From Phyllobacterium sophorae (GTDB lineage: Bacteria; Pseudomonadota; Alphaproteobacteria; Rhizobiales; Rhizobiaceae), in contig NZ_PGGM01000002.1 in the NCBI RefSeq assembly GCF_003010965.1, positions 434,001 through 498,000 of the forward strand: a DNA stretch of 64,000 nucleotides. Reading direction: 5' to 3'. Of the stretch, positions 17,982 to 27,082 are shown piece after piece; positions within the stretch are counted from its first letter, which is position 1; each line of letters begins with the position of its first letter. Below the pieces are notes generated by a model. That model was not told where the DNA came from and made no database searches. It saw only the letters and a program-made list of their open reading frames with translations. Position numbers and translations under genes: made by a program.

Positions 17982-19580
17982 ATGAACGCGCGCGCTTCGT
18001 CCTTACTGCCCTACGGGCTTTTTCTGCTTCTCGCCGTCGCTGCCATCGTCATGGTGTTCGTTGTTGGTGTCTTTGAGAGCAGGGACCGCATGATTTCGCA
18101 GTCCAAGATCCAGCTGAGGCAGAAGACGGCGCTACTGGAGGCCTATGTCAGCAAGTTACTCGAGGCGAATGACATGGTCTTGCAGAACATTGCGTCCGAG
18201 ATCGATCCGATGCCCTGGCCTGAAATTATTGCCTCGGAACGGGTATCGAAGCTATTGGCGACACAGAAGCAATATCTGAAGCATTCGGGTGTCATCGCTC
18301 TCGTCAACCAGGACGGCTCCCTGGTGTCCTATAGCGAGGGTTTTCCGGCAAAATCGTTCAGCGTCACCGATCGGGATTACTACCGGTTCCATCGTGACAA
18401 TCCCTCGGATGCGACTTTCATCGGCGAGCCATTGATTGGCCGCGTTTACGGCAAGCCGTCCTTGACGATGAGCAAGTCATTGCGTGGACCCGACGGGAAG
18501 TTTGAAGGTTTGATACTGATAACAATGCCGATCGAATATTTCTCCAGACTGTTCAAGGGAGCGGCCTCGCCATCGGACGTTGCTCAACTCCTGCGCGACA
18601 ATGGAAAAGTGATCGTAAATGTTCCTTTCCTGGAAGGAAGCACCGCAGTGCCCCCCTGGTTCCCCGATGCGGTGTCCGAACATCCCGATGCGGGCGTCAT
18701 TCAGAATATTTCATCGACAGAAGGAGACGACCGCCTGGTGGCCTACCGGAAGGTCGAGGAGTTTCCGTTTTATGTGAGTTATGGCATAGACGAGGGCAAG
18801 CTGCTTTCCGGGTGGCGGCAGTCGATTCGGGTTTACGGAGCTGTTCTGGCAACAGCCCTCGCGGCCTTCATGGCGACGGCATGGCTCGCACGCCGCCGAT
18901 CGATTGCGCTGGTGTATTCGAACGAGTCTCTCCGGGAAGTGAGTGAGCGTGTTCTGGTATCGCAAGATGATGAACGGCGCTCGATCGCACGGGACCTGCA
19001 CGATTCCACCGGACAACACCTCATCGGCGCAGCCATGGAACTGGCAAATGTGAAATCCCGCATGCGCAATATCGATGACGAAACGTCCAAGGCGTTGGCG
19101 CGCACGGCGGAACTCATATCTCAAAGCAATGAGGAACTGCGAACACTTTCATACCTGCTGCATCCGCCGATGCTTGACGAGTCCGGGCTACCCAATGCCT
19201 TGGAACTTCTCGTCGTTGGCTTTGAGGAGCGCAGTGGGCTGGAAATTGAATTGCGGGTTTCGCCCGAAATCGGGACGAAGAGACCGCCGCCTGGCGTGGA
19301 GCTGGCTATTTTCCGTATCGTGCAGGAAGCGCTGACCAATATCTACCGGCATTCCCGGGCTCGCACCGCGACGATCAGGCTTGTTCGGCAGGGAAGCGAC
19401 TCCAGCTCCATGCTTTCGCTCACGGTGAAAGACGACGGCGTTGGTATTGAACGCCGCAACCGCAAATACATAGGCGTCGGTCTTTCCGGCATGGAGGCAC
19501 GCTTGCGTCCGCTCGATGGATTGCTCGATATATCCACGGGCAGAAAAGGGACGACGATATCGGTAAAGGTTCGTGGCTGA
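17982..19580 (+). CDS. NarL-type (HisKA_3) sensor histidine kinase with periplasmic sensor
   Basis: The 532-residue protein has a membrane helix at about 8-30, a periplasmic Cache-like domain (DRDYYRFHRDN, GKPSLTMSKSLRGPDG), a second helix at about 285-303, and then the HisKA_3 phosphoacceptor DDERRSIARDLHDSTGQ and an HATPase_c domain ending DDGVGIERRNRKYIGVGLSGM. Kinases of this class pair with LuxR/NarL-type response regulators. None is adjacent; the nearest is at 27083-27715 in the same 15-kb region. ATG 17982 is preferred over GTG 17817. Confidence 0.9.
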   Translation: MNARASSLLPYGLFLLLAVAAIVMVFVVGVFESRDRMISQSKIQLRQKTALLEAYVSKLLEANDMVLQNIASEIDPMPWPEIIASERVSKLLATQKQYLKHSGVIALVNQDGSLVSYSEGFPAKSFSVTDRDYYRFHRDNPSDATFIGEPLIGRVYGKPSLTMSKSLRGPDGKFEGLILITMPIEYFSRLFKGAASPSDVAQLLRDNGKVIVNVPFLEGSTAVPPWFPDAVSEHPDAGVIQNISSTEGDDRLVAYRKVEEFPFYVSYGIDEGKLLSGWRQSIRVYGAVLATALAAFMATAWLARRRSIALVYSNESLREVSERVLVSQDDERRSIARDLHDSTGQHLIGAAMELANVKSRMRNIDDETSKALARTAELISQSNEELRTLSYLLHPPMLDESGLPNALELLVVGFEERSGLEIELRVSPEIGTKRPPPGVELAIFRIVQEALTNIYRHSRARTATIRLVRQGSDSSSMLSLTVKDDGVGIERRNRKYIGVGLSGMEARLRPLDGLLDISTGRKGTTISVKVRG

Positions 19581-19724
19581 GAACCACGCCGGATAACTCA
19601 ATTTTCGAACGTGTACCATCATTTCCGAAGACGGCGATGCGGTTCTCGCGCCGAACGAACTTCGCGCCGCCCTGGCGGTCACCGACTTGCAATACTGCTC
19701 ATGGAAGACGATCGCTTGGTTGGG

Positions 19725-20693
19725 CTACGGCCGCTTGACGCAGCGGAAACCGACGTGGCTTGTGGACGTATCTTCCGGTTCTGCATGGCGGGCGGCGGGA
19801 CGATAGCGCCGGCAGTAGTTCGGCGCACAAAGATGCGACCCGCCCTTGAGTACACGCCGTGGAATGCGAATCTCCGGTTGGGCTGGATCGTAGCTGGAGT
19901 CCATCGCTCCACCCCTGGGATTGACGGGAATGCAGCAAGCTTTTGCCGCGGGTTCGGGGTGGCGGGTCGACCAGAAATCGCCCGTCCACTCCCATACATT
20001 TCCGATCATGTCGTAAACGCCATATCCGTTTGGTGGGAAACTGCGGACGGGCGATGTTCGGTCATCGCCTTGGGAGCGAAGGTTGTGATGGGGGAAAATG
20101 CCTTGCCAGGTGTTGGCCATTAGCCGCCCTCCGGGCGTCATCTCGTCACCCCAAGCAAACTCGGCGTCGACCAGCCCGCCGCGTGCGGCGAGTTCCCACT
20201 CGGCCTCCGTTGGCAAATCCTTGCCCGCCCAGTCAGCATAAGCCTTGGCGTCGCAAAAGGCGACATGGACAACGGGATGCTCGAACTTGCCCCTTATGTC
20301 GCTTCGGCGTCCATATGGGTGTCTCCAATCGGCACCGAATTTGAATGTCCACCACTGGGTGATGTCGGGGCTTGTGACAGGACGGATTGGCGGATCGAAC
20401 ATCAGCGATCCGGCCTTGAGCATATGAGGCAATGCGCCGGGATAGTCCGTCGGATCGGGCGTTTTTTCTGCGAGCGTGACATATCCTGTAGCTTTGACGA
20501 ATTCGATGAACTGACGGTTGGTGACGGGGGTTTCGTCAATCCAGAAACCATCGACTTCGACCGGATGGGCAGGCGCTTCCTCGGTGTAGTGCTTGTCCGA
20601 ACCCATCGTGAAGGTTTTCCCGGGTATCCAGACGAGCCCGTCCTCGGAAACGGACGGCTCCTTGAGGGTCTCCCGCCGGATTATAGCTGTCAT
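19725..20693 (-). CDS. Formylglycine-generating enzyme family protein (SUMF1/FGE)
   Basis: The 322-residue protein is a full-length FGE-sulfatase domain: WIPGKTFTMGSD at residue 22, EAEWELAARGG near 178, GNVWEWTGDFW near 232, and GGSHLCAPNYCRRYR near 284. Cys289 and Cys294 have the same spacing as the redox/copper cysteine pair of true FGEs, unlike many related proteins that lack them. FGE converts a cysteine in CxPxR of type I sulfatases into formylglycine. No sulfatase gene lies in the window. A copy of the repeated motif sits 56 bases before the start. Confidence 0.88.
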   Translation of the reverse strand: MTAIIRRETLKEPSVSEDGLVWIPGKTFTMGSDKHYTEEAPAHPVEVDGFWIDETPVTNRQFIEFVKATGYVTLAEKTPDPTDYPGALPHMLKAGSLMFDPPIRPVTSPDITQWWTFKFGADWRHPYGRRSDIRGKFEHPVVHVAFCDAKAYADWAGKDLPTEAEWELAARGGLVDAEFAWGDEMTPGGRLMANTWQGIFPHHNLRSQGDDRTSPVRSFPPNGYGVYDMIGNVWEWTGDFWSTRHPEPAAKACCIPVNPRGGAMDSSYDPAQPEIRIPRRVLKGGSHLCAPNYCRRYRPAARHAEPEDTSTSHVGFRCVKRP

Positions 20694-20748
20694 CCTGTGT
20701 CGCCTCCGAATTCGTCTGGTCCAGCATCAATAAGAAGGGGCGCCAACT

Positions 20749-20769
20749 GAAGTACGTTACGGTTACAAA
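20749..20769 (-). promoter_or_regulatory. Repeated motif, copy A (before the FGE gene)
   Basis: Read on the minus strand: GTAAC-C-GTAAC-GTACTTC. It lies 56 bases before the FGE start and matches the copy at 20865 in the same divergent region at 15 of 18 positions. It is either an operator or a promoter element of one regulon. Confidence 0.5.
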
Positions 20770-20864
20770 CGGCTGTTCAAGGGGTGAGGATGTGAAACTG
20801 GACGGGGCAGGCGGTTCCGAATCGATGCACATCGTGCGTGACGCGAGTTCGGATAAAACTGCTG

Positions 20865-20884
20865 CCGTAACAGTTAAGTACTTC
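20865..20884 (+). promoter_or_regulatory. Repeated motif, copy B (before an exported protein gene)
   Basis: GTAAC-A-GTTAA-GTACTTC on the plus strand, ending 59 bases before the start at 20944. Together with copy A it gives each of the two divergent genes its own properly oriented site. Confidence 0.5.
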
Positions 20885-20943
20885 GTTCTCCTCCAGGATT
20901 GATCAAAGATCGGAATCCTCAAACTAATCAACAGGAGCCCTGG

Positions 20944-21594
20944 ATGAGTGCGACACGTTTCCCGATCATCTCTGTCATTACATTCATTGCAAGTTTGCTC
21001 TTGTTCCAGCAGGCCCGGGCCGACGATGTAAAGCTGTCCGGCTTTCCCTCGCTTGTCCTATCCGGTGGAGCTGCCAAAGCGACCTCCCATCCCATTCCAA
21101 GGCCTTTCGATAACCGGGTGAAGGCCGATACACTCGACATCGGATTCGGTCGGACCGCTCTGGATGAGATCCAGAAACAGTTCGGAGGCGAAATCCGAAC
21201 ACGCGGTGCAGGAACGGGGGCGGCGAGCTGGTTGTGTTTTCAGGTGGCGCTCGACGGTCACGCCTCGAACCTTTGGTTCATTTCCAATGGAGAAGGCAGC
21301 GGTTCGAAGCGTCTCCTGACGATGGTGGCGGCGGAGGAAAGCGATACGGCGCGGTCGGGTTGTTCGCAGGGTCCTGAGACACTCACCGTATGGATGCTCC
21401 CGGTACCCGGCTTGAAAGACCGTGAACAAGATTTACAGAGCGCTTTTGGCACATCGGTGAAAGACGGGATCATTCGGTATTCGAATGAAGCTGGACCGGA
21501 TAATAATGGGTTTACGACGTTGCAGGCGCTTGTCTACAGACTGGAAGACGGCAGGATCAATGCTGTATCGTTTGGTCAGATCACGACGAAATAG
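20944..21594 (+). CDS. Exported protein of unknown function
   Basis: The 216-residue protein has a signal peptide (MSATRFPIISVITFIASLLL, cleavage near QQARA-DD) and no family I recognise. The mature part has two cysteines about 50 residues apart (WLCFQ and SGCSQG) that may form a disulfide. ATG 20944 follows CAGGAGCC. It is divergent from the FGE gene and preceded by motif copy B, so it is probably co-regulated with it. Confidence 0.7.
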   Translation: MSATRFPIISVITFIASLLLFQQARADDVKLSGFPSLVLSGGAAKATSHPIPRPFDNRVKADTLDIGFGRTALDEIQKQFGGEIRTRGAGTGAASWLCFQVALDGHASNLWFISNGEGSGSKRLLTMVAAEESDTARSGCSQGPETLTVWMLPVPGLKDREQDLQSAFGTSVKDGIIRYSNEAGPDNNGFTTLQALVYRLEDGRINAVSFGQITTK

Positions 21595-21658
21595 TCGAGC
21601 GCAATCACTCTGCCACCGCTGACATTGGACCGGCACGTCGCGCGTTGCGATTTAAAGC

Positions 21659-21675
21659 GAGTACGTAACAGTAAC
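21659..21675 (-). promoter_or_regulatory. Repeated motif, copy C (no minus-strand gene follows)
   Basis: Read on the minus strand: GTTAC-T-GTTAC-GTACTC. It points back into the end of the 20944-21594 gene, where no minus-strand gene is visible, so it may drive an unannotated transcript, act at a distance with copy D, or be chance. Confidence 0.35.
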
Positions 21676-21799
21676 GCGAATTGGACAAAATCCGTCACCT
21701 GGATCAGGCAGGCAATAGGCTCATGCGAGCGGACATCTAACGAAAATACTTCAATATAATTCCCGTATCCGCCCTGTCGAACCAAGATACGACATGGCG

Positions 21800-21817
21800 T
21801 TTACCGTAACGTACTCC
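21800..21817 (+). promoter_or_regulatory. Repeated motif, copy D
   Basis: TTTAC-C-GTAAC-GTACTCC on the plus strand, 129 bases before the small gene at 21947. Together with copy C it forms an outward-pointing pair 125 bases apart. Confidence 0.4.
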
Positions 21818-21946
21818 CAAGCAACACCCTATTGGACATTATTGCATGTTGGTGGGTGCACAAATCCGCTGTCATCGATTTGTGTACCTTGTGCGTATGT
21901 TCACAATCGGAACCGAATAACCAGGAGCAGGTTCAAAATTAAGGCG

Positions 21947-22207
21947 ATGTCGACGGCGTCAGAGCAACGGGGACTCTGGAAGTTGATGCTCAAACTGCCC
22001 GCAATGCGTGGACGGTTGCAGATGCTCAGCGCCCGAAATCCCACCCTGCTGAGCTTGTGTGATGCATTTGACGAAGCAAGCTCCACACTCGATCGTTTGC
22101 GGCGAAATGGCTCCGACGATCTGAAACTTATTGCCGAATACGAAACGCTGTGTTCAGATCTCGAGGGAGAGGTCATCGACATTTGCATGCGCGCTAAGAT
22201 GATCTGA
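21947..22207 (+). CDS. Small protein of unknown function
   Basis: The 86-residue protein (MSTASEQRGLWKLMLK...) is mostly helical, with a run such as LCDAFDEASSTLDRLRRNG and a C-terminal EVIDICMRAKMI. It has no signal peptide or membrane segment. I do not recognise a named family. The start at 21947 is chosen because upstream residues in the frame look non-coding. It lies between motif copy D and the TPR gene. Confidence 0.5.
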   Translation: MSTASEQRGLWKLMLKLPAMRGRLQMLSARNPTLLSLCDAFDEASSTLDRLRRNGSDDLKLIAEYETLCSDLEGEVIDICMRAKMI

Positions 22208-22254
22208 ACTTGCGAGACGTAAATTAAACGTATCAGTACAATTCCGCTACAACC

Positions 22255-22270
22255 TAGGGTGTTCACCCTA
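22255..22270. promoter_or_regulatory. Inverted repeat TAGGGTG-TT-CACCCTA
   Basis: Seven-base arms around a TT centre, 59 bases before the TPR-protein start at 22330. No T-run follows, and the tight centre suits a dimeric operator better than a terminator. Confidence 0.4.
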
Positions 22271-22329
22271 TGGCGTCGCGGAACGTTCCGTTCGATTGTA
22301 TCCTGAGATGAAAATTGCGGGGTTCTGCC

Positions 22330-24087
22330 ATGGAAGTTGACGCGAATGTCGACCTACCGGAAACGGAAGGGGTTACCGAGCTGGAGGCTCAGATGGAGCT
22401 GGACAGGCTCCTTGCCGACTCACAATTCCATTCGACGGAGCGCAATAGGAATTTTCTGAGGTTTGTCGCCAAAGAAATGTTTGAAGGGCGTGGCGGTGCG
22501 GTAAAGGCGTACACGATTGCGGTTGACGTTTTCGGCCGTCCCTCCAGTTTTGACCCCACGACTGATCCGATTGTCCGTATAGAGGCGACAAGGCTCAGGG
22601 CATCCCTTGCTCAGTATTATGAATCCCGTGCCGAAGAAGGCAGCGTTCGCATAGAATTGCCGCGCGGAAGGTATATCCCGGTCTTCACAAAAGCACCGCC
22701 GCAGGGGGACAACCTCGATGATGTCGACGCTGCCGACGAACCCAGATTTGAGGGATTATACTCCGGGTGGTGGAACACGGCCTCGAAGCGCAGTTTTATC
22801 GTTTCGGTTATCGCTGTCGCGGCAGCCTTTGTCACAATTTGGCTGGTTTCTGCCAAATCACCTGTATTCTCGGACAAGCCTAGTGTCGCAGTCGAGATGA
22901 AGCTGGCAGGTAACCAGACAGATATCGAGGCCGGACTTATCCGTGACTATCTGATGATAGCTTTGTCGCAATTCCAGACACTCAAGCTTGCCGCTGGTCA
23001 AACGCCCGATGTTGTCGCTGCCGGTGCCGCACAGGCCGCCCCCGGGCCGCTGTCGTTCAACTCTGCGCAACGAACGACAAGTCCTTATCACGTTATCCTC
23101 AAATACCACCCAGCAGATGCAGATCGCGCGGTCTGGTGGCAGATCGTCAATCCTGTAACCGGGGAAGCACTGCACTCGGGAGTCGAACGGGTCTTGGTGG
23201 ACAAGAAATCAGAGACCGATGTCCGGCGCGAACTCGTCACGAACCTTGCGACCCGGTTCGCCGGCACCCGCGGCGCGATCAACAGCATTGAACTGGCACG
23301 TGAGCTGACTGCGCCAACCTTTGGTAATGGCTGTATTCTTCGTTCTGCTGTGGCAGTTGAGCAGTTCAACCCCGATGAATTGTGGGAAGCCAAGACTTGC
23401 CTCGATGCCACGCTCCTGGCGGCACCCAATGATCCTGACGTCAACGCTGAGCTGGCAATCGTACTCCTGGAGTTGGAGGCGCCGGAAGTGTCGGCCGAAT
23501 TGACCGCGCGCGCACTCGCACTTGCAAATCGATCTGTCACTCTCGCGCCGACGTCGGATCGTGCCAGCTATGCTCAGATGCTGGCCCTGTTTCGAACTGG
23601 ACAAATGGAAGCGGCCTTCGCGTCCGGGTATCGGGCCATGTCGCTCAATCCGAACAACAGCGTCATACCAGCCCGATTGGGTTCTTTGCTTTTTGCCCAT
23701 GGCAGATGGGCGGAGGGCGCCGGTTTGGCCATTAAGGCTGGCATGATCGAAAACGTCCCCAATACCGACACGGGCCTAACTTTGGCTCTTGATGCCTACC
23801 GGCGCGGAGAATTTGCCGAAGCCCTCCTTCGGGTCCAGCAAATGGGACGTTCTGACAATTATGTGGCGAATATTCTTGAGATAGCAGCATCCGGGCAATT
23901 GGAGGAAGCCGGGAGTGCGAAAGACGCGGCACATCGCGTGAGTTCTTATCGCGAACATTTCTGGACGTCTTTCCGCGCTGACATGACGGCGAGGCACTAT
24001 GTGCCTGCACTTATTGACCAGCTTGCCGCCGGACTGATCAAGGCGGGCGTCCCTTTGCCACGCCCCGTGGCGGACGCCGCCAACTAG
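22330..24087 (+). CDS. Membrane-anchored TPR protein with rhizobial N-terminal DNA-binding-like domain
   Basis: The 585-residue protein has an N-terminal domain (about 14-115: LDRLLADSQFHSTERNRNFL, KAYTIAVDVFGRPSSFDP, DPIVRIEATRLRASLAQYY, then IELPRGRYIPVF) that is widespread in rhizobial proteins, often misannotated as adenylate cyclase. One membrane helix follows at about 155-175, then an extracytoplasmic region with TPR-like helices (about 330-560). The layout resembles CadC/ToxR-like one-component sensors, with a cytosolic nucleic-acid-binding-like domain and an outer sensor, but this function is inference. ATG 22330 is chosen over TTG 22315. Confidence 0.75.
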   Translation: MEVDANVDLPETEGVTELEAQMELDRLLADSQFHSTERNRNFLRFVAKEMFEGRGGAVKAYTIAVDVFGRPSSFDPTTDPIVRIEATRLRASLAQYYESRAEEGSVRIELPRGRYIPVFTKAPPQGDNLDDVDAADEPRFEGLYSGWWNTASKRSFIVSVIAVAAAFVTIWLVSAKSPVFSDKPSVAVEMKLAGNQTDIEAGLIRDYLMIALSQFQTLKLAAGQTPDVVAAGAAQAAPGPLSFNSAQRTTSPYHVILKYHPADADRAVWWQIVNPVTGEALHSGVERVLVDKKSETDVRRELVTNLATRFAGTRGAINSIELARELTAPTFGNGCILRSAVAVEQFNPDELWEAKTCLDATLLAAPNDPDVNAELAIVLLELEAPEVSAELTARALALANRSVTLAPTSDRASYAQMLALFRTGQMEAAFASGYRAMSLNPNNSVIPARLGSLLFAHGRWAEGAGLAIKAGMIENVPNTDTGLTLALDAYRRGEFAEALLRVQQMGRSDNYVANILEIAASGQLEEAGSAKDAAHRVSSYREHFWTSFRADMTARHYVPALIDQLAAGLIKAGVPLPRPVADAAN

Positions 24088-24099
24088 AGGCGGCATCGC

Positions 24100-24596
24100 C
24101 GCGAGCTTCGGGACACCCGCCGGTCAGGACGTCATCAAGAAGCGATATAGCGATCTGGCTTATCAGCGCGCGATGCAGATCCACATATGGGCGCTGCCGG
24201 CACGTTGAGCGGGAGGTTTACAAACATGCACAGGGGGTAGGCATCGAAAAGGACGAAGACCGCAACGTCGAGGCCGGGTCCAAATATCTGCGCTAACTGA
24301 TGGATACTTATATCAACGAACCCGGTTTGAATTAACGTGACCGGCAGTTGCTGGCATTTGCGGCTTACAATGCCGGTCCGGGGAACGTGAACAAGTTCCG
24401 CCACAAGGCCAAGGAGATGGGCCTTGATCCGAATGTGTGGTTTGGGAATGTCGAGAATTCCGCCGCTTCAATAGCGGGTAGGGAGACGGTCCAGTACGTC
24501 GGCAACATCTATAAATACTATGTTGCCTATACGATGCTGGCCGAGAGGCTCCAGGAGAACGCTGATGCTTTCAATACCGGGACAAAAGGCGGTTAG
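24100..24596 (+). pseudogene. Remnant of a MltF-type lytic transglycosylase
   Basis: The frame 24237-24596 reads VGIEKDEDRNVEAGSKYLR, then TAA at 24294, DTYINEPGLN, TAA at 24333, and then LLAFAAYNAGPGN...NVWFGNVENSAASIAG...VQYVGNIYKYYVAYTM. The AAYNAGPGN and ETVQYV segments are hallmarks of the transglycosylase SLT domain in MltF-like proteins. Upstream, GTPAGQDVIKKRY near 24112-24150 looks like the tail of the SBP_bac_3 half. The middle of the gene is missing. Two in-frame stops plus loss of the catalytic Glu region make it dead. Confidence 0.75.
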
Positions 24597-24608
24597 CGCG
24601 CTCCAGTT

Positions 24609-25787
24609 TCAAAACAGCAGAAGGTGTTTGAGAACCGGAATGAGTTCCTTGACGGGAAGCTGCGTGAAGCCGGCCGCCGCAAATGGCAATAGCGCAGCCG
24701 CAGATACCGGGACGAGCGTTGCTCTGGTCACCAGCATTGGGGAGAGTTTCTTGGCGGCCTCATAGAACTTTGCGGGGTCCGGAATCTCATCCTCGGTTAC
24801 GTTGCCTTCATCCGCGATCACATTTCTACCCAGCGTTTTCCGCTCGGCCTGCCGCTGGTATTCGGTTCCGCGGGTCGCGGCAGCCAGCAGTGAGCTTTTC
24901 TTGAGGTCGGAAAGCAATCTCATGAAACATATGAGCGGAATTCCGAAATAGGCAAATATCAATGCAAGCCACAAACCCATGATGGTACTGAGCGCCGAAA
25001 CCGTGAATGTGCCGTGCAGGACCTGGTGGGTTACAGCTGCCGAGATGACGCCACTCACGGCAACCGTGAATAGCACATACGCGTTGGGATACTTGCCGAT
25101 GAACCCAAGACCACCATGGCCATCCGGGTGACTGGCGACGAGCCGGGTTTCCAGCCGCGAAAGGTCCCGCAACAGCAGGGACCATATGATGTGCCGCCAC
25201 AGAGCACGTCCCACCAGGAACCAGAAGAGCGTATTGCTGACGATGATTGACCACCACGCCGCCGGGCTGAGCGATGTGCTGGCATCGTTGATCGTTGTCG
25301 CCCATGATGACGATGTACCATTCTGGTCATTCATCAAGAGAACGCCGGAAGCCAGCAGTGCCAGCAGCAGACATATCAGTTCGGCCGGCGTTGAGTTTCG
25401 CCGGCGAAGGGCTCTGGCCACCGCCGCTTTGGCCAGACCAAGGGACTTTGGCGTGAGGAGCCGCCCGTCGAAGAGTTGCCGGACACTTTCGCGCAGGTGC
25501 TCTTCAATCTGTGTTTCCGCCAAAACGAGGAGGCCGATCGCTAGAAAGAAACGCGCCCAGGCGCCGGGATCGAGCAGAAAGGGACGAGCCGCGAGTGGTC
25601 CGAGGGCCGTACCCGCCACTACACTAAGAATCAATGGAACACCCCAGGCCAACGAGACGAAGACAAGTGCGCGGACGGCCGGATTGAGACCCTTGCCGCG
25701 AATTAATTTCGCCTTTAGTTGCAGGTCATAAAACGGCCCTCCGCGGGCGATGAGAAAGGGCCGGGGGTGATTGGGGTCGTCCACCAT
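24609..25787 (-). CDS. Polytopic membrane protein of unknown function
   Basis: The 392-residue protein has about six to seven membrane helices (near 40-60, 80-100, 135-155, 175-195, 235-255, 265-290 and 345-370) and a polar region around 300-340. I recognise no named family. It starts 7 bases after the stop of the DUF900 lipoprotein gene and so is the last gene of an operon with it and the response regulator, which hints at a shared envelope role. Confidence 0.75.
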   Translation of the reverse strand: MVDDPNHPRPFLIARGGPFYDLQLKAKLIRGKGLNPAVRALVFVSLAWGVPLILSVVAGTALGPLAARPFLLDPGAWARFFLAIGLLVLAETQIEEHLRESVRQLFDGRLLTPKSLGLAKAAVARALRRRNSTPAELICLLLALLASGVLLMNDQNGTSSSWATTINDASTSLSPAAWWSIIVSNTLFWFLVGRALWRHIIWSLLLRDLSRLETRLVASHPDGHGGLGFIGKYPNAYVLFTVAVSGVISAAVTHQVLHGTFTVSALSTIMGLWLALIFAYFGIPLICFMRLLSDLKKSSLLAAATRGTEYQRQAERKTLGRNVIADEGNVTEDEIPDPAKFYEAAKKLSPMLVTRATLVPVSAAALLPFAAAGFTQLPVKELIPVLKHLLLF

Positions 25788-25794
25788 AGACGAA

Positions 25795-27063
25795 TCAGTA
25801 GCTCAATTCGCTTGATGGCGTCTTGCTTCCCAAAGTTCTGTCAAGTTTGCTGGGTTTCTTCGGGGCCTGATTTTGCTGCTCGAGCACTGTCAGTGGCGCA
25901 GCCACCGTCGTAGCGGCTACCTTTCCAACCGTGCTGACTGTTCCGGCAACCACCGCCGTTATGCCCTGGCCGAGCGATACATTCGAATCGGTCAAAGTCT
26001 GCCCGGTCACCAGGCGCTGGCCGATTAGCTGTACGACCTGCGGGCTTTCCGCGAATTTGCCATGATTGAGCCTGTCTCCGCTTTTGACCTTGGTCAGGTC
26101 GATTACTGTAATGCCGGCTTTTTCAAGCTGGGTGCGATAGGGCTCGTCCGCCGGATTGATCGCTCCAAGCCGTTGCACGTCGCCTGAAATGAAACGCGAA
26201 GCTGCAAGTGCCCGGTCGTCCTGGGAGACGAAGATAGTAAATTGCGGGCGTTTCTCGCCCATTTCCGTCCATTGGCGTGCGAACACATCGACATCAATGT
26301 CTGGCGATGCGAGAATGACGTTATCAATCTTTGCGGCTACCCTGCCGTCACGGATTGCCATCTGGCGCAAGGATTCCACGGCAAGCCAAGTCCCCATGGA
26401 ATGAGCCATGACCGTGATATCCTTGACGTCCGGGTCTTTCGCCAGCGTACGCAGCGTCTGCTCGAAAGCCACCCGTGAGTAGTTGGTGCTTTCCTTGTCG
26501 TAATTGTAATCGAAGACGCTGGCGCGAGACGGCCAGGTAAAAAGGATTGGAGCCACTTGCGCGCCGGAATCGTGAACGATTTGGGCAAAGCGAAACACGG
26601 AATCCTCATAGCGATTGTTGAATCCATGGACGAAAACCAGAGCATGGCCGCCAACGGTGTGCTTCCGGAACCAGGACCGGCCATCCTCGACGGAATTCAG
26701 CTGCCTGACGTTGGTAACTGCAAACTCGGTTTCCGGATTCGGCGGCAGCCGCTTGGGCCACTGGACGCTGCCGGCCTTGCGATACTTGTCAGAAGGAATC
26801 GAAACAGTGATTTCGTTCAGATAGGGCCGTGGACTGCGCTCGCCCGTAAATAAGGTAGCAGGATCATCCGAAGGGACGCGGCTTGTCACGACGAGCATGT
26901 CCACTTTTGACCCGCCGGTCGCTCCTGTGGTGAGAACGGGGGCCATGACACCCCTGGCGTGGCCGGCGCATCCACCCAATACAAGGGCGAACAACAACAG
27001 GGCAGGTACGCCGAAGCGTGGAAGCCCAAGGGACGGGGTTGGTCCTGGAGTGTGATACTTCAT
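25795..27063 (-). CDS. DUF900 alpha/beta-hydrolase lipoprotein
   Basis: The 422-residue protein has a signal peptide ending in the lipobox LVLGG-C at about residue 31, then a DUF900 alpha/beta hydrolase: HALVFVHGFNNRYEDSVFRF near 165 and the nucleophile elbow MAHSMGTWLA near 230. Family members are predicted esterases of unknown substrate. ATG 27063 is chosen because the lipobox fits; a longer reading from 27240 would run into the regulator gene. It starts 19 bases after the response-regulator gene. A second DUF900 lipoprotein lies at 43138-44445. Confidence 0.85.
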   Translation of the reverse strand: MKYHTPGPTPSLGLPRFGVPALLLFALVLGGCAGHARGVMAPVLTTGATGGSKVDMLVVTSRVPSDDPATLFTGERSPRPYLNEITVSIPSDKYRKAGSVQWPKRLPPNPETEFAVTNVRQLNSVEDGRSWFRKHTVGGHALVFVHGFNNRYEDSVFRFAQIVHDSGAQVAPILFTWPSRASVFDYNYDKESTNYSRVAFEQTLRTLAKDPDVKDITVMAHSMGTWLAVESLRQMAIRDGRVAAKIDNVILASPDIDVDVFARQWTEMGEKRPQFTIFVSQDDRALAASRFISGDVQRLGAINPADEPYRTQLEKAGITVIDLTKVKSGDRLNHGKFAESPQVVQLIGQRLVTGQTLTDSNVSLGQGITAVVAGTVSTVGKVAATTVAAPLTVLEQQNQAPKKPSKLDRTLGSKTPSSELSY

Positions 27064-27082
27064 GTTTCGCTTTTTCGACAGG

